64,000 nt of DNA from G001797105 sp964528155 (GTDB taxonomy: Bacteria; Chloroflexota; Anaerolineae; Anaerolineales; E44-bin32). Under the pieces are notes generated by a model, which was given only the letters and a program-made list of their open reading frames with translations, was not told the DNA's origin and did no database searches. Positions 1 through 8,635 of this stretch are shown here, piece after piece. The stretch spans positions 1-64,000 of the forward strand of contig CAZGRL010000012.1 of the NCBI GenBank assembly GCA_964528155.1, given 5' to 3'. Each line of letters begins with the position of its first letter. Positions within the stretch are counted from its first letter, which is position 1. The translations under genes were made by a program, and so were the position numbers.

Positions 1-1
1 A

Positions 2-1105
2 CAAGAGCCGCGCCAGGCTCTGATCGAAGAGATGCGCGGGGTCAACAGCCAAATTGGCGAACTTGAAGAGAAACTGCGCGAGATCGAAGCCAGGCTCGAC
101 CACGCCATGTACAACGTGCCCAATCTGCCCCATCCCAGCGTCCCGGTCGGCGCGGACGAGAGCGAAAACGTCGTCATCCGTCAGGAAGGGGAACCAAAGA
201 CAGCCGAGGATTTCGGCTTCGAACCGCAACCACATTGGGACATCGGGATCAATCTGGGTGTGCTCGACTTCGAGCGAGGCGTCAAGCTTTCGGGGAGCCG
301 GTTCTATGTGCTCTACGGACTGGGAGCTCGTCTCGAGAGGGCGTTGATCGACTGGATGCTCGACTTGCATGTTGCCAGGCACGGGTACATGGAGGTCTAT
401 CCACCTTTCGTGGTCAAAGAAGCGTGTATGTGGGGGGCAGGCCAATTGCCGAAGTTTCTGGACAACATCTATCGCGATGCCGAGGACGATCTATGGCTTG
501 TCGGCACGGCCGAGATCCCGCTGACGAACCTACATCGCGACGAAATCCTCGACCTGGGTGATCTCCCGAAGAAATATGTCGCCTACTCACCGTGCTTCCG
601 GCGTGAGAAATTCTCGGCCGGCCGAGATGTGCGCGGACTTAAGCGCGGGCACCAGTTCGACAAGGTCGAGATGTACAAATTCACAACCCCGGAATCTTCC
701 TATGATGAGTTGGAGAGTCTGTTGGATAACGCCGAGGACGTGTGCCGCGCCCTTGAGATCCCACACCGGGTGGTCCAGATGGTCACAGGGGATCTGGGGT
801 TTGTGGCGGCCAAGAAGTACGATGTGGAGATGTGGGCCCCCGGCATCGGGGAGTGGCTCGAAGTCAGCTCGTGCAGCAACTGTGAGGCTTTCCAGGCGCG
901 GCGGGCGAACGTGCGCTACCGACCGACGTCTGAGGCCAAGCCCGAGTTTGTGCACACGCTAAACGGATCGGGCCTGGCTTTGCCCCGGACGGTGATTGCT
1001 ATCCTCGAGAACTACCAGCAGGAAGACGGCAGCGTCCTCGTCCCAGAGGTGCTGCGGCCGTGGATGGGTGGCGTTGATTACATCCGACCGGCGGGAGAGG
1101 GATGA
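2..1105 (+). CDS. serS: Seryl-tRNA synthetase, 5'-truncated by the window edge
   Basis: Class II aminoacyl-tRNA synthetase that activates serine and charges tRNA-Ser in the cytosol. The reading frame is open back to base 2, and an internal ATG at 32 lies inside the coiled-coil arm, so the true start is outside the window. What remains is about 367 residues against about 425 for the family; roughly the first 60 are missing. Motif 2 is visible (FRREKFSAGRDVRG), as is motif 3 (GSGLALPRTVIAILENYQ) and the linker sequence NVPNLPHPSVPVG that follows the arm. The stop overlaps the next start as ATGA, so the DUF456 gene is probably co-translated. Confidence 0.97.
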   Translation, partial: QEPRQALIEEMRGVNSQIGELEEKLREIEARLDHAMYNVPNLPHPSVPVGADESENVVIRQEGEPKTAEDFGFEPQPHWDIGINLGVLDFERGVKLSGSRFYVLYGLGARLERALIDWMLDLHVARHGYMEVYPPFVVKEACMWGAGQLPKFLDNIYRDAEDDLWLVGTAEIPLTNLHRDEILDLGDLPKKYVAYSPCFRREKFSAGRDVRGLKRGHQFDKVEMYKFTTPESSYDELESLLDNAEDVCRALEIPHRVVQMVTGDLGFVAAKKYDVEMWAPGIGEWLEVSSCSNCEAFQARRANVRYRPTSEAKPEFVHTLNGSGLALPRTVIAILENYQQEDGSVLVPEVLRPWMGGVDYIRPAGEG

Positions 1106-1590
1106 GCCCGACACTGATCACTTTTCTGGCGGCGCTGGCCATGCTCACCGGGATCGTCGGGAGTGTGATCCCGGTGCTGCCGGACGTCATTCTGATCTGG
1201 GGTGCGGGGCTTGTCTACGGGCTTGCCGTCGGCTGGGGGAGTTGGGGGCCGTGGATGTTCGCCGGAATGACAATACTCGGCGGCCTGGCGTTGCTCACGG
1301 AAGTCTGGATGAGTGGGGCCGGAGCGCGCGCCGGGGGGGCATCCATTTGGGGGATCCTGGCCGGCTTTGCCCTGGGCGCCGTCGGTCTGGTCTTCTTCAG
1401 CCCGATCGGCGGGTTTGTCGGGTTGCTCCTGGGCACTTTCCTGGTCGAGTATCTTCGGCTGGGGGACAGGCGACTGGCTCTGAGGGCCGTATTTGGTGCG
1501 GGCGTCGGGTTTGGAGCATCGTTTCTGGTGAAACTCGGCCTTTGCCTGGGAATGGCCGGTCTGTGGGTGGTCTGGGCTCTGACGATGTGA
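1102..1590 (+). CDS. DUF456 family small membrane protein
   Basis: Integral membrane protein of 162 residues and unknown function. It is almost entirely hydrophobic, with about five membrane segments and many Gly residues. The N-terminal pattern GIVGSVIPVLPDVILIW resembles the DUF456 signature (a Gly-rich hairpin followed by a Pro-Leu-Pro turn). The ATG overlaps the serS stop by four bases, which implies translational coupling. It converges with the minus-strand HEAT gene only four bases after its stop. No enzymatic motif is visible. The family call rests on this one motif and on size. Confidence 0.75.
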   Translation: MSPTLITFLAALAMLTGIVGSVIPVLPDVILIWGAGLVYGLAVGWGSWGPWMFAGMTILGGLALLTEVWMSGAGARAGGASIWGILAGFALGAVGLVFFSPIGGFVGLLLGTFLVEYLRLGDRRLALRAVFGAGVGFGASFLVKLGLCLGMAGLWVVWALTM

Positions 1591-1594
1591 GTCT

Positions 1595-2095
1595 TCAGGG
1601 GTTGAAGAAGACCATCCCGACCCCGAGGCGTTCGAGGCCACGTTCGGCCCAGAAGTTGACTGAGGCCGAGTCGTCGTCGAGAGCATGGAAGAGCAGGGAG
1701 ATGACCGCCGGCTCGTCCGTACCGGCCAGCGCGCGGGCCGCCTCGATTCGAACGGAGCTCAGCGATGACTGAAGGGCTTGGCCGAGACTTTCAACGGCAG
1801 TTTCGCCGATTGCAGCCAATGCATCCGAGGCGAGATGGGCGGTCAATCGATCTCGATTGGCCAGAGCCTGAGTCAGCTCGGGGATCGCCTCCGGGCTAGG
1901 ATGAAATCGCAGACCTAGAGCGGCCACCTGGCGCACCGCCGGGCTCTCGTCCCGCATCGCTTCAATCAGCAGGGGCGATACATCGGGAGCGTCCATCGCC
2001 GCCAGCGCTCGGACGCCCCACCATCGATCATCCGGGTCGTCTGAGTTCAGCAGATCGGCGAGTCGCGGCAGCGCCCAGGGGCCGAGTCCGGCCAA
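1595..2095 (-). CDS. HEAT-repeat protein, reading frame interrupted near its start
   Basis: About 166 residues of tandem alpha-alpha repeats of the HEAT/PBS-lyase type, with recurring units such as RWWGVRALAAM, AVRQVAALGLRF and VRIEAARALAG spaced about 30 residues apart. Such solenoids bind proteins; no catalytic motif is present. The intact frame can only start at a TTG (2095). The same frame continues upstream through a good first helix to a GTG at 2170, eight bases after the stop of the Trm112-like gene, but an amber TAG (2153-2155) interrupts it at codon 6. The natural gene was probably 1595-2170 (about 191 residues). Either this copy is damaged, the base is a sequencing error, or translation restarts downstream. 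Confidence 0.75.
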   Translation of the reverse strand: MAGLGPWALPRLADLLNSDDPDDRWWGVRALAAMDAPDVSPLLIEAMRDESPAVRQVAALGLRFHPSPEAIPELTQALANRDRLTAHLASDALAAIGETAVESLGQALQSSLSSVRIEAARALAGTDEPAVISLLFHALDDDSASVNFWAERGLERLGVGMVFFNP

Positions 2096-2178
2096 CCCTT
2101 CGACCGCGGCCTCAGCCTGCTCGTCGTCCCCCGACGTCAGTTGAAGAATAAGCTATTGGAGCTCGTCCACCGCCAGGC

Positions 2179-2403
2179 TCAATCCTCCGGCGGCGGGACG
2201 GGAAGATCTTCAACGGCGACCGAAACCCACTTGTCGCCTTCATCGATCAACATGACCGGGATGTCGTCGCGGATGGGGTACTTACGTCCGCAATCCGGCT
2301 CCTGGCAGACGAGCCAACTCTCCTTGACCAGCGTGAGCATGCCTTCCTTCTCACGCACACAGTTTGGGCAGCGCAGGATCTCCAGCAAGTCTTGGCTGAT
2401 CAT
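2179..2403 (-). CDS. Trm112-like zinc-ribbon protein
   Basis: Small 74-residue protein of the Trm112/UPF0434 family. It has a CPNC pair near residue 12 and a second pair, CQEPDC, near residue 33, as expected for one zinc knuckle. The segment that follows (KYPIRDDIPVMLIDE) matches the family's C-terminal strand. Family members stabilise SAM-dependent methyltransferases in eukaryotes and archaea; the bacterial role is not well defined. The HEAT-repeat gene follows eight bases downstream if its original GTG start is used, which suggests a two-gene operon. The start is ATG at 2403, near the end of a promoter-sized gap. Confidence 0.88.
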   Translation of the reverse strand: MISQDLLEILRCPNCVREKEGMLTLVKESWLVCQEPDCGRKYPIRDDIPVMLIDEGDKWVSVAVEDLPVPPPED

Positions 2404-2436
2404 CCGATGCTCCTTTGCCGGGATTGTAGCATAGGC

Positions 2437-2512
2437 AGACCGGAGACCGAAGACGGGGGACCGGAGATAGACGGTGGGCGTCGGACGTTACCCGACGCAC
2501 GGTCTCCGGTCT
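2437..2512. repeat. Nested inverted repeat between VanW and Trm112 genes
   Basis: A perfect 13-bp inverted repeat (AGACCGGAGACCG at 2437-2449, complement at 2500-2512) encloses a second perfect 7-bp one (GCGTCGG ... CCGACGC). The element starts just after the VanW stop codon (minus strand) and could terminate that transcript, but no T-run follows. The arms also contain partial direct repeats of GGAGACCG and GAAGACGG. Confidence 0.7.
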
Positions 2513-2519
2513 TCCGTCC

Positions 2520-4370
2520 TCAGTCTTGGTTCTCCTCCGTAATCGCCCCTTCCGGAAGTTCCGTCCCTGGTCCGTACTCGTAGACAGCCCGCCAGGGCAG
2601 ATAGTGCGTCTTGATGGTATCGGTGTACATGACCTCGCCGTTCCGCGTGACGGTGCGGTTAACAACCACATCCAGGCCATCGGCGTGGTAGTCAACCTGC
2701 TTGATCTCGCCTTCGGCCAGGTCGGGATTCTCCCTGTACAAATCATCGGGCGCATCCACCTTGCCCGAAGTCTTGCTCGACCAATCCACCGTCCGGCCAT
2801 CCGAGGTTGAGTAGAACTTCCACTGAAGTCGGTTCCCCGTTACATACGTCTCCATCAACAACCATGAAGACGTGTCATTGGTGAACCTGAAGTCGACCAT
2901 GGGGACGAATACCGTTGCGTCGAGCCCCGGGCCGGGTGATCCAGGCCCTTGTTCGTAGTACCCGACGCGGTAGGCATGCGGATGGCGCTCGATGATCGGG
3001 TAGCCGCCGAAGAACACTGCTCGGAAGAGGGTTGTACTCACCTGGCACACGCCGCCGCCGACGCCGTTGATTGTTTTGTCGCCGAAGATGATCAGGGCCT
3101 CGGCATAACCGTTGTCGAGGCTGATGTCCCCCAGGACATCGGCCATGGATAGCGTCCCACCGGGCGGGACGAGCAGTCCATGGAATGCGCCTGAGGCCGT
3201 TCTGATGTTCTGAATACGCTCCGGGCTCGAGCCCGAGAAGTATGTCGACTCGGAAATCACCAACTCGGTGATGTCGAGATCCTGAGCCGTAGCATCGTCC
3301 TTGACCGCCGGATCGGTCGTGATGAACGCCAGCGGGATTTCGTGTTGAGCTGAAAGCAATCCTTCGTCGATCGCGGCAATCGTCGCCTGAATATCAAGCG
3401 TGCGTCCGATCACCGCCGACTTCAACAGATCGAGTTGGCGGGTGTCATCATTGAAGATGAAACGCGCGTTTTCCGGTTTCCGCTCCAGGTCGGGGCCGAT
3501 CGGTCCCAGCAAGGCGGCCAGCGCCTGCGGGTCCAGTTCCATGGAGTAGTGTGCGCTGCCGCCATCTTCAACCAGGGGGAAGCGCATCATGGCCGCCATT
3601 TGCTCCCTGGTGATCGTCAAAGGGTCAGCCCCCTCGGCAGTCAGCAGCATCGGCTCCTGCAGGACGGTGCGGGCCTGTTCCGCTTCGTGACTGGCGTCGA
3701 GCACCTTCGGAGGGACGTCCTCGATCTGCAGGAAGACGCTGGCATCGTGCATCAACGAGACCGGGCCGCGCAAGCTGTCTAACGTGGCGGCGGCGTTGAG
3801 ACGCCGGCCGACACGGCCGGGCGAGGCCATCACATCGAGGCCTTGTACGTGGAGGGTGGCCTCGACCGTAGGCACGTCAGTCAGGGCGGCGATCCGCTCA
3901 AGGTATGCAGCACCGGCCCGCTGATCGAAGATGACAACCGGTGCGACGGTCCATCCTGAGAACCAGGCATCGAACTGTTCGCGGATACGCTGGCCCAAAT
4001 CGCCTCGCCGGCCGATGCTCAAGGCCTGCTGGGCCATGGTTGGGGCGTCCAGGACGACTCCCAGGTCGGCTGGCGTCGCGACCCACTGGTGGCCTTGATG
4101 CTCGAGGACAATCCGGCCGGTGGAAGGGTAGGTCAGGTCCTGGCCGAGGGCGAGCTCGATCTCGGGCTGAGTCATGCCGCCCACCGGAACGCCCGCCACC
4201 GTGGTCCCGGGTAGGGCACGTCCGATGTTGAACAGGCGGACGCCGAGCACGAACGCCGCCAGGCTGACAAACAAGCCAAATCCCGCCACCAAGAGGCCAA
4301 GAGATGCCCTCAGGAGCCAGGTGGTTGTGTCGATCTCAGATCGGGGGAGGGATCGGATGGATCGCATCAT
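2520..4370 (-). CDS. VanW family membrane-anchored peptidoglycan-associated protein
   Basis: A 616-residue exported protein. A single membrane helix lies at about residues 22-46, so the bulk is extracellular. Residues of about 60-360 look like the tandem peptidoglycan-binding-like modules usually found in front of VanW domains. The VanW domain follows (about 375-510) with the hallmark GGGVCQVSTTLF and ERHPHAYRV. The tail (about 520-616) is beta-rich and G5-like. VanW was first seen in vancomycin-resistance clusters, but such chromosomal proteins are widespread and their biochemical role is unknown; this is not evidence of resistance. Two ATG codons sit in tandem at the start. A TGCTATAAT extended -10 element lies 19 bases upstream. 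Confidence 0.92.
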   Translation of the reverse strand: MMRSIRSLPRSEIDTTTWLLRASLGLLVAGFGLFVSLAAFVLGVRLFNIGRALPGTTVAGVPVGGMTQPEIELALGQDLTYPSTGRIVLEHQGHQWVATPADLGVVLDAPTMAQQALSIGRRGDLGQRIREQFDAWFSGWTVAPVVIFDQRAGAAYLERIAALTDVPTVEATLHVQGLDVMASPGRVGRRLNAAATLDSLRGPVSLMHDASVFLQIEDVPPKVLDASHEAEQARTVLQEPMLLTAEGADPLTITREQMAAMMRFPLVEDGGSAHYSMELDPQALAALLGPIGPDLERKPENARFIFNDDTRQLDLLKSAVIGRTLDIQATIAAIDEGLLSAQHEIPLAFITTDPAVKDDATAQDLDITELVISESTYFSGSSPERIQNIRTASGAFHGLLVPPGGTLSMADVLGDISLDNGYAEALIIFGDKTINGVGGGVCQVSTTLFRAVFFGGYPIIERHPHAYRVGYYEQGPGSPGPGLDATVFVPMVDFRFTNDTSSWLLMETYVTGNRLQWKFYSTSDGRTVDWSSKTSGKVDAPDDLYRENPDLAEGEIKQVDYHADGLDVVVNRTVTRNGEVMYTDTIKTHYLPWRAVYEYGPGTELPEGAITEENQD

Positions 4371-4388
4371 TCACCGTACGGGGTGGGC

Positions 4389-4397
4389 ATTATAGCA
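4389..4397 (-). promoter_or_regulatory. Extended -10 promoter for the VanW gene
   Basis: On the minus strand the sequence reads TGCTATAAT, a perfect -10 hexamer with the TG extension, ending 19 bases before the first ATG. No convincing -35 box is present. The same TGCTATA(A/C)T form occurs upstream of the bi-domain oxidoreductase and of threonine synthase. Confidence 0.6.
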
Positions 4398-4484
4398 CCC
4401 TGGAGACGACACCCGACCGGGATGGGTTCCCGCGGCAGGATGGGCCGGGCTGGCAGTCTCCGTTGCCCAAGTCGTGCCAGACAA

Positions 4485-4515
4485 GGCTCCCGGAGCCTCC
4501 TGGGCTCCGGGAGCC
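4485..4515 (-). terminator. Hairpin terminator after the lipoprotein gene
   Basis: Perfect 13-bp inverted repeat (GGCTCCCGGAGCC, 5-nt spacer, GGCTCCGGGAGCC) ten bases beyond the stop of the minus-strand lipoprotein gene. A short T-rich stretch (TTGTCTGG) follows on that strand. A near-identical hairpin closes the surE/inositol-phosphatase pair at 35137-35169. Confidence 0.65.
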
Positions 4516-4524
4516 CAACCAGCA

Positions 4525-5535
4525 TCACGGCTGAAGATAGATTTCGTGGCTCGAGACGTGGACCAGATCTGAGACTACGGGGCTGTGTTCGGTGATGAAG
4601 ACGCGCGCATATTGCGAGAAGCCCACGGAGTAGGCGATCGTCGCTTCGAACATCCCCAGCTCACCGGCTTTGGGGGCGTCCACGGGGACCTCGGCCGCAC
4701 CGAGGACGTTCCCGGCACGGTCGACCAGGCTGATGGTCACCGGAAGGTCCGAGTCGACCCACCCGGCGCCACGCACGGCAAGTAGACCGCCGCTGACCAC
4801 GGCACCATCTTTGGGTTCGAGGATGGCGATCTTCTCAGGCCCGTCGAATCCCGGGTGGATCAGCGGGTCGCCCGCAGAGAGCAGGATGAGATCGACGGTC
4901 GCCAGGTGGGACATCCTCCCGGTGCGCAGGTCGTCGACGCTCACTTCGAGCCTGCCCGCCTCGGCCACATACGGGATGCTGAAAGCCAGATCTCCGTAGA
5001 ACCGCCCCACCCGGCCGGGATTCGCAAGCAGGTAGGTCGTGGCCTCTGACAAGAGCTGTCCGGACTCACCGTAAAGTCGGAGATGTACCCGCCCCGTCCA
5101 ACTCGGACCGCCCCGCCCACTGATATCGAAGGGGCTGGTGACCTGAGAGCCAGGCCCGGGCAGGTAGATCGTCATCTCCTCCGGCGGCAGGTTGACCGGC
5201 GCAGGCTCAGGGGGTTGAGTCGGCGGCCGATCGGGTGGCTCGAGCACAATGGCCGGGGTGAGGATGGTCAGGGGCCGGGGTGTGGCGGTGACGTTCGAGG
5301 CCGGGGTAGCGGAGGCCGTCGGCGTTCGTGTGGCTAGCAGGCGAGTCGCCGGTGCGGGCGTCGGTGGCGCAGGTGTAGGGGCGCCGCACCCGACGAGCCA
5401 GACGCTTGCGAGGTACGCCATCGCGAGCGGTATCGTGTGCGGGCATACGCCGGAACGCCTGAGCCCCGACACCCGTGTGCGGAACCTGATGTTGCTTGCC
5501 GTCATCCGCAGGCCCATCCCAAACTGGCGAAACAT
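4525..5535 (-). CDS. Putative lipoprotein with Thr/Pro linker and Ig-like (Gmad2-type) domains
   Basis: A 336-residue protein. A hydrophobic stretch ends in a lipobox (LVGC, Cys about 50), so it should be lipid-anchored outside the membrane. A Thr/Pro/Ala-rich linker of about 70 residues follows. Then come two beta-rich modules with patterns such as YLPGPGSQVTSPFDISGRGG and LEPKDGAVVSGGLLAVRGAG, which resemble the Gmad2 immunoglobulin-like domain of spore-germination proteins. The long N-terminus before the signal region suggests the true start may be internal (Met 11 or Met 39). It may work with the neighbouring VanW protein at the cell surface; this is inference from position only. Confidence 0.72.
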   Translation of the reverse strand: MFRQFGMGLRMTASNIRFRTRVSGLRRSGVCPHTIPLAMAYLASVWLVGCGAPTPAPPTPAPATRLLATRTPTASATPASNVTATPRPLTILTPAIVLEPPDRPPTQPPEPAPVNLPPEEMTIYLPGPGSQVTSPFDISGRGGPSWTGRVHLRLYGESGQLLSEATTYLLANPGRVGRFYGDLAFSIPYVAEAGRLEVSVDDLRTGRMSHLATVDLILLSAGDPLIHPGFDGPEKIAILEPKDGAVVSGGLLAVRGAGWVDSDLPVTISLVDRAGNVLGAAEVPVDAPKAGELGMFEATIAYSVGFSQYARVFITEHSPVVSDLVHVSSHEIYLQP

Positions 5536-5538
5536 GGC

Positions 5539-6672
5539 TCAGGGAATGGATGACCAGACATCCAGCTTTCCCTGAACCCGCCGGATGACTTCAGCGGTGA
5601 AATCGCTGGTGTTCGACTGGCCGCCGAGATCGGGCGTGGCCAGGTCCTCATAAACGGTCTCGAATGCCGCCTCGTAGGTCGCCCGTGAAGCCCGATCTGC
5701 CGCTGGCGTTCCGACGTAGCGAAGGAGTGCCGCGCCTGCGAGGATCATGCCCATCGGGTTGGCGATGTTCTTCCCTTCCAGCGCGGGAGCGGTGCCATGG
5801 GGAACTTCGGCCAGCGCCACCTTGACTTTCGTGGCGCTTTCATCGAAGGCGAGCACCATCGACTCGGATCCGGCGATCGACCCATACATCTGCAGGACGA
5901 GATCGGATAGGCAGTCGCCGTCGCGATTCAGAGCCGGGATCACCAGAGCTTCGCCGGCGTTGCGAAGCAACAGGGCATAGGTCGCGTCAATTAACTGAGG
6001 ATCGTATCGGACGCCGGGGTGGCGACCGGCAGCTGCATCCAGCTCTTCCTTGAACATGCCCTCGTATGTCGGGCTCACCGTGAATTTCGGACCGCCGAAT
6101 ACCTTGGCGCCTGTCCGTTCCGCGTGTTGGAAGGAAAACTCTGCTACCGCCCGACAGGTCTTGCGCGAGATGCGTTCCGTGCGAAACGCAAACTCTTCGC
6201 CGTCCGACGCGCCCTCACGCCATTCCTTTGCGCCATAGGCCCCGCCTACGGCTGTTCGGACGACGGAGATCGGCGCGTGAACCCCGCCGACGGGGCGCAC
6301 GTTGAGGATGCGCCGACCTGTCCGCAAGATGACCTTGCCGTCAATCGCCTCGCGCAGGATCGCGTTTGGGCTGCCGACGTCATCCGGATCGGCCGGAGTG
6401 ATCGTCGCGGCTTTGAGACCCAGTCCGCCGAGCAGCATCGCCTGGGCCGCCTCATCGATGACACGGTTCGTGGACTGACGACGGCTCTCTAGGGACAGGT
6501 TGAAACGTTCAAAGAAGAGGGGAACTTGACAGACGGTAGGATCAAGCACTCGCAGTGCTTCTTCGAGCAGCTCCTGCCCCGTCTGATCGCCTTCCAGGAC
6601 GACAATCGTTCTGGGATGATCTTCGCTCAATGCGTGCCTGCGTTCTGTTGCGTCAGGGACATCCGGGTTCAC
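5539..6672 (-). CDS. Isocitrate/isopropylmalate dehydrogenase family protein
   Basis: NAD(P)-dependent beta-decarboxylating dehydrogenase fold, 377 residues from the chosen GTG. Recognisable parts are VVLEGDQTGQELLEEAL (the family's GDGIGPE-like start), a VRTAVGGAYGAKEW segment where the family has VREN-type substrate contacts, and PHGTAPALEGKNIANPMG near the C-terminus, which matches the cofactor loop. The substrate cannot be fixed; isocitrate, isopropylmalate and tartrate enzymes are all in this family, and the GDQTG variant is atypical. The GTG overlaps the stop of the upstream membrane-protein gene as GTGA; an upstream frame extension to 6738 would lie inside that gene and is less likely. 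Confidence 0.82.
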   Translation of the reverse strand: MNPDVPDATERRHALSEDHPRTIVVLEGDQTGQELLEEALRVLDPTVCQVPLFFERFNLSLESRRQSTNRVIDEAAQAMLLGGLGLKAATITPADPDDVGSPNAILREAIDGKVILRTGRRILNVRPVGGVHAPISVVRTAVGGAYGAKEWREGASDGEEFAFRTERISRKTCRAVAEFSFQHAERTGAKVFGGPKFTVSPTYEGMFKEELDAAAGRHPGVRYDPQLIDATYALLLRNAGEALVIPALNRDGDCLSDLVLQMYGSIAGSESMVLAFDESATKVKVALAEVPHGTAPALEGKNIANPMGMILAGAALLRYVGTPAADRASRATYEAAFETVYEDLATPDLGGQSNTSDFTAEVIRRVQGKLDVWSSIP

Positions 6673-7034
6673 ACCGCTGTGGTCATCGCTCGGAGTGCGA
6701 TGGCGACGAGGAAGAAGAAAAGCAAGCCGTAGGTCCACACGGCGCGCGTGTCGTCACGTCCTTTGCTCATGGCGTAATAGGCCGGCAAGGACAGGATGGC
6801 GACCACTCCGTACAGGACATGAACCCCGCGTGCCGGTCTGTCGCCGCCGAGCCAGAGCGTGAGCCCGACGATAGCTTGCGCCAGGAAGAGCACTTCGGCG
6901 ACGGCGATGATGCCCCAGTAGTTGCCCGACATGGATTGCCGTCGTAGCCCGCCGACAATCCCCCACGCCCCAGCGATCACCGAATACAGGATCATCGCAT
7001 TGGCGAGGCGATCGTGCACCAAGGAGAGGTCCAT
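6669..7034 (-). CDS. Small four-helix membrane protein, unknown function
   Basis: 121 residues with four predicted membrane segments (about residues 12-30, 38-62, 72-90 and 98-118) and short charged loops. No known motif is recognised; the size and helix layout resemble small uncharacterised membrane proteins near energy-metabolism genes. Its stop overlaps the start of the dehydrogenase by four bases (GTGA), so the two are probably translated together. The start ATG gives MDLSLVHDRLANAM. Function unknown. Confidence 0.8.
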   Translation of the reverse strand: MDLSLVHDRLANAMILYSVIAGAWGIVGGLRRQSMSGNYWGIIAVAEVLFLAQAIVGLTLWLGGDRPARGVHVLYGVVAILSLPAYYAMSKGRDDTRAVWTYGLLFFFLVAIALRAMTTAV

Positions 7035-7105
7035 CTCACCCCCGCCCTGTCATCTCGTGGGGCAGTCCGTGCGAGCGACCCGTGTCACGGCCGTCGACGG
7101 TGAAG

Positions 7106-8611
7106 CTAGAGAGCATAGATCGCACCGTATTTCTCTTCCAGGTAGCGCATGTACGGTGCTGGATCTAGCCCGGATCCGACGGCGCGCTTCAGCAAGTCCA
7201 TCGGTTCGAACTTGGCACCGTGTTGATGGATTGTTCGCCGGAGCCAGCCGAGCAGATCGCCGAAACGAGCCTGTGCGATCTGGTCGTCGATATCGGGGAT
7301 GTCCTTGCGGATCTTCTCCCACAGCTGGCTCGCGATCAGATTCCCCAGGGCGTAGGTCGAGAAGTAACCGACCAGACCGGACGACCAGTGGACGTCCTGG
7401 AGCACGCCCTGGGCGTCATTCGGGGGCGTGATGCCCAGGTACTCGTGCATCTTTTCATTCCATATCTCCGGCAACTCGTCGATATTCAGGTCACCCTGAA
7501 CGAAAGCCAACTCGAGTTCGAAGCGCAGCATGACGTGCAAGTTGTAGGTGGCCTCGTCGGCTTCGGTGCGAATGAACGACGGCTGTACCTTGTTGATGGC
7601 TCGATGGAAATCCTCCAGCCGGACATCCCCGAGCTGTGCGGGAAATGTGGCCTGAAGGCGCGGATAGTAGTAGCGCCAGAAGGGCAGGCTCCGGCCGACG
7701 ATGTTTTCCCACATGCGCGATTGAGATTCATGAATCGCCAGCGAAGCGCCGTCAATCAATGGTGTGCGATCGAGAGTGGGGCTCACACCTTGCGCATACA
7801 TGGCATGGCCGCCCTCGTGCAATGTGCTGAAGAAACAATCATTGAAAAACGCCGGCTGGATGCGAGTGGTGATGCGAACATCGCCGATACCGAAGCCGGT
7901 CGTGAAAGGATGAGGCGCCTTGTCCTGCCGGCCGCGCTCGAAGTCGAATCCAAAGTCTTTGATTACGCTTAGACCGAACGCCCACTGTTTGTCCTCTTCG
8001 TATTCGGCATGCAGGACCGAATCGTCGACCTGACGGCCCCGATCGGCGATTGCCCGGATGAGCTCGGTCTGCTTGGGGCGAAGCGCGCTGAAGACGGCTT
8101 GGACGTCGGCGGTGTTCATCCCCGGCTCGTAGTCGTCCAGCAGGGGGTCATAGATGTGGTCGTAAGGTGCAAAGAAGCTCGCGTACTCCTTTTTGAGCTC
8201 GATGACACGGGCGAGGTGAGGCTGGAAGCTGGTGAAATCCGATCGCTTGCGCGCATCCTGCCATACCTGGAAGGCCATGGTTGTGACGCGCGAATGCTCG
8301 CCGACCCAGTCGGTGGGGACGCGGCGTTGCTTGTCATACTCCCGGCGAATTCGTCTGGCGATGCAGAATTCGTCCGAGTCAGGCGGCTCGTCGGCGGTTG
8401 CCGCCTCCGCCTCGCTGAGTGCATCGCTGAACTCTTCGCTTGTGAAATGCTCGTGGGCCAGGCGGCTGAGCGTTGAGAGCTGCATGGACCTTGCCTCGGC
8501 TCCACCAGGCGGCATATACGTGTTTTGGTCCCAGCTCAGCAGGGCGGCGGACGCCTGCAGGTCGAAGTATTCCCCCAAGAGGTCACGAAAACGTGCGGTT
8601 GCTTGACTCAT
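7106..8611 (-). CDS. M32 family metallocarboxypeptidase (carboxypeptidase Taq type)
   Basis: Zinc carboxypeptidase of 501 residues that removes C-terminal amino acids with broad specificity in the cytoplasm. The diagnostic M32 motifs are all present in order: HPF (about 234), DVRIT (about 244), the catalytic HEGGH (265-269), HESQSRMWEN, IRTEADE and LQDVHWSSG. Length is that of the family. It is flanked by the membrane-protein pair downstream and the hydroxyacid dehydrogenase upstream; the 24-base gap to the latter allows co-transcription. No anomalies. Confidence 0.96.
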   Translation of the reverse strand: MSQATARFRDLLGEYFDLQASAALLSWDQNTYMPPGGAEARSMQLSTLSRLAHEHFTSEEFSDALSEAEAATADEPPDSDEFCIARRIRREYDKQRRVPTDWVGEHSRVTTMAFQVWQDARKRSDFTSFQPHLARVIELKKEYASFFAPYDHIYDPLLDDYEPGMNTADVQAVFSALRPKQTELIRAIADRGRQVDDSVLHAEYEEDKQWAFGLSVIKDFGFDFERGRQDKAPHPFTTGFGIGDVRITTRIQPAFFNDCFFSTLHEGGHAMYAQGVSPTLDRTPLIDGASLAIHESQSRMWENIVGRSLPFWRYYYPRLQATFPAQLGDVRLEDFHRAINKVQPSFIRTEADEATYNLHVMLRFELELAFVQGDLNIDELPEIWNEKMHEYLGITPPNDAQGVLQDVHWSSGLVGYFSTYALGNLIASQLWEKIRKDIPDIDDQIAQARFGDLLGWLRRTIHQHGAKFEPMDLLKRAVGSGLDPAPYMRYLEEKYGAIYAL

Positions 8612-8635
8612 GCTCGGTTTCTAGCTCCATGGTGA

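Noticed and set aside
2153..2155. TAG as pyrrolysine
   Set aside because: TAG ends other genes here, and no methylamine gene is near.
2520..4370. VanW as evidence of vancomycin resistance
   Set aside because: No vanHAX or regulator genes are nearby; VanW-domain proteins are common in environmental bacteria.
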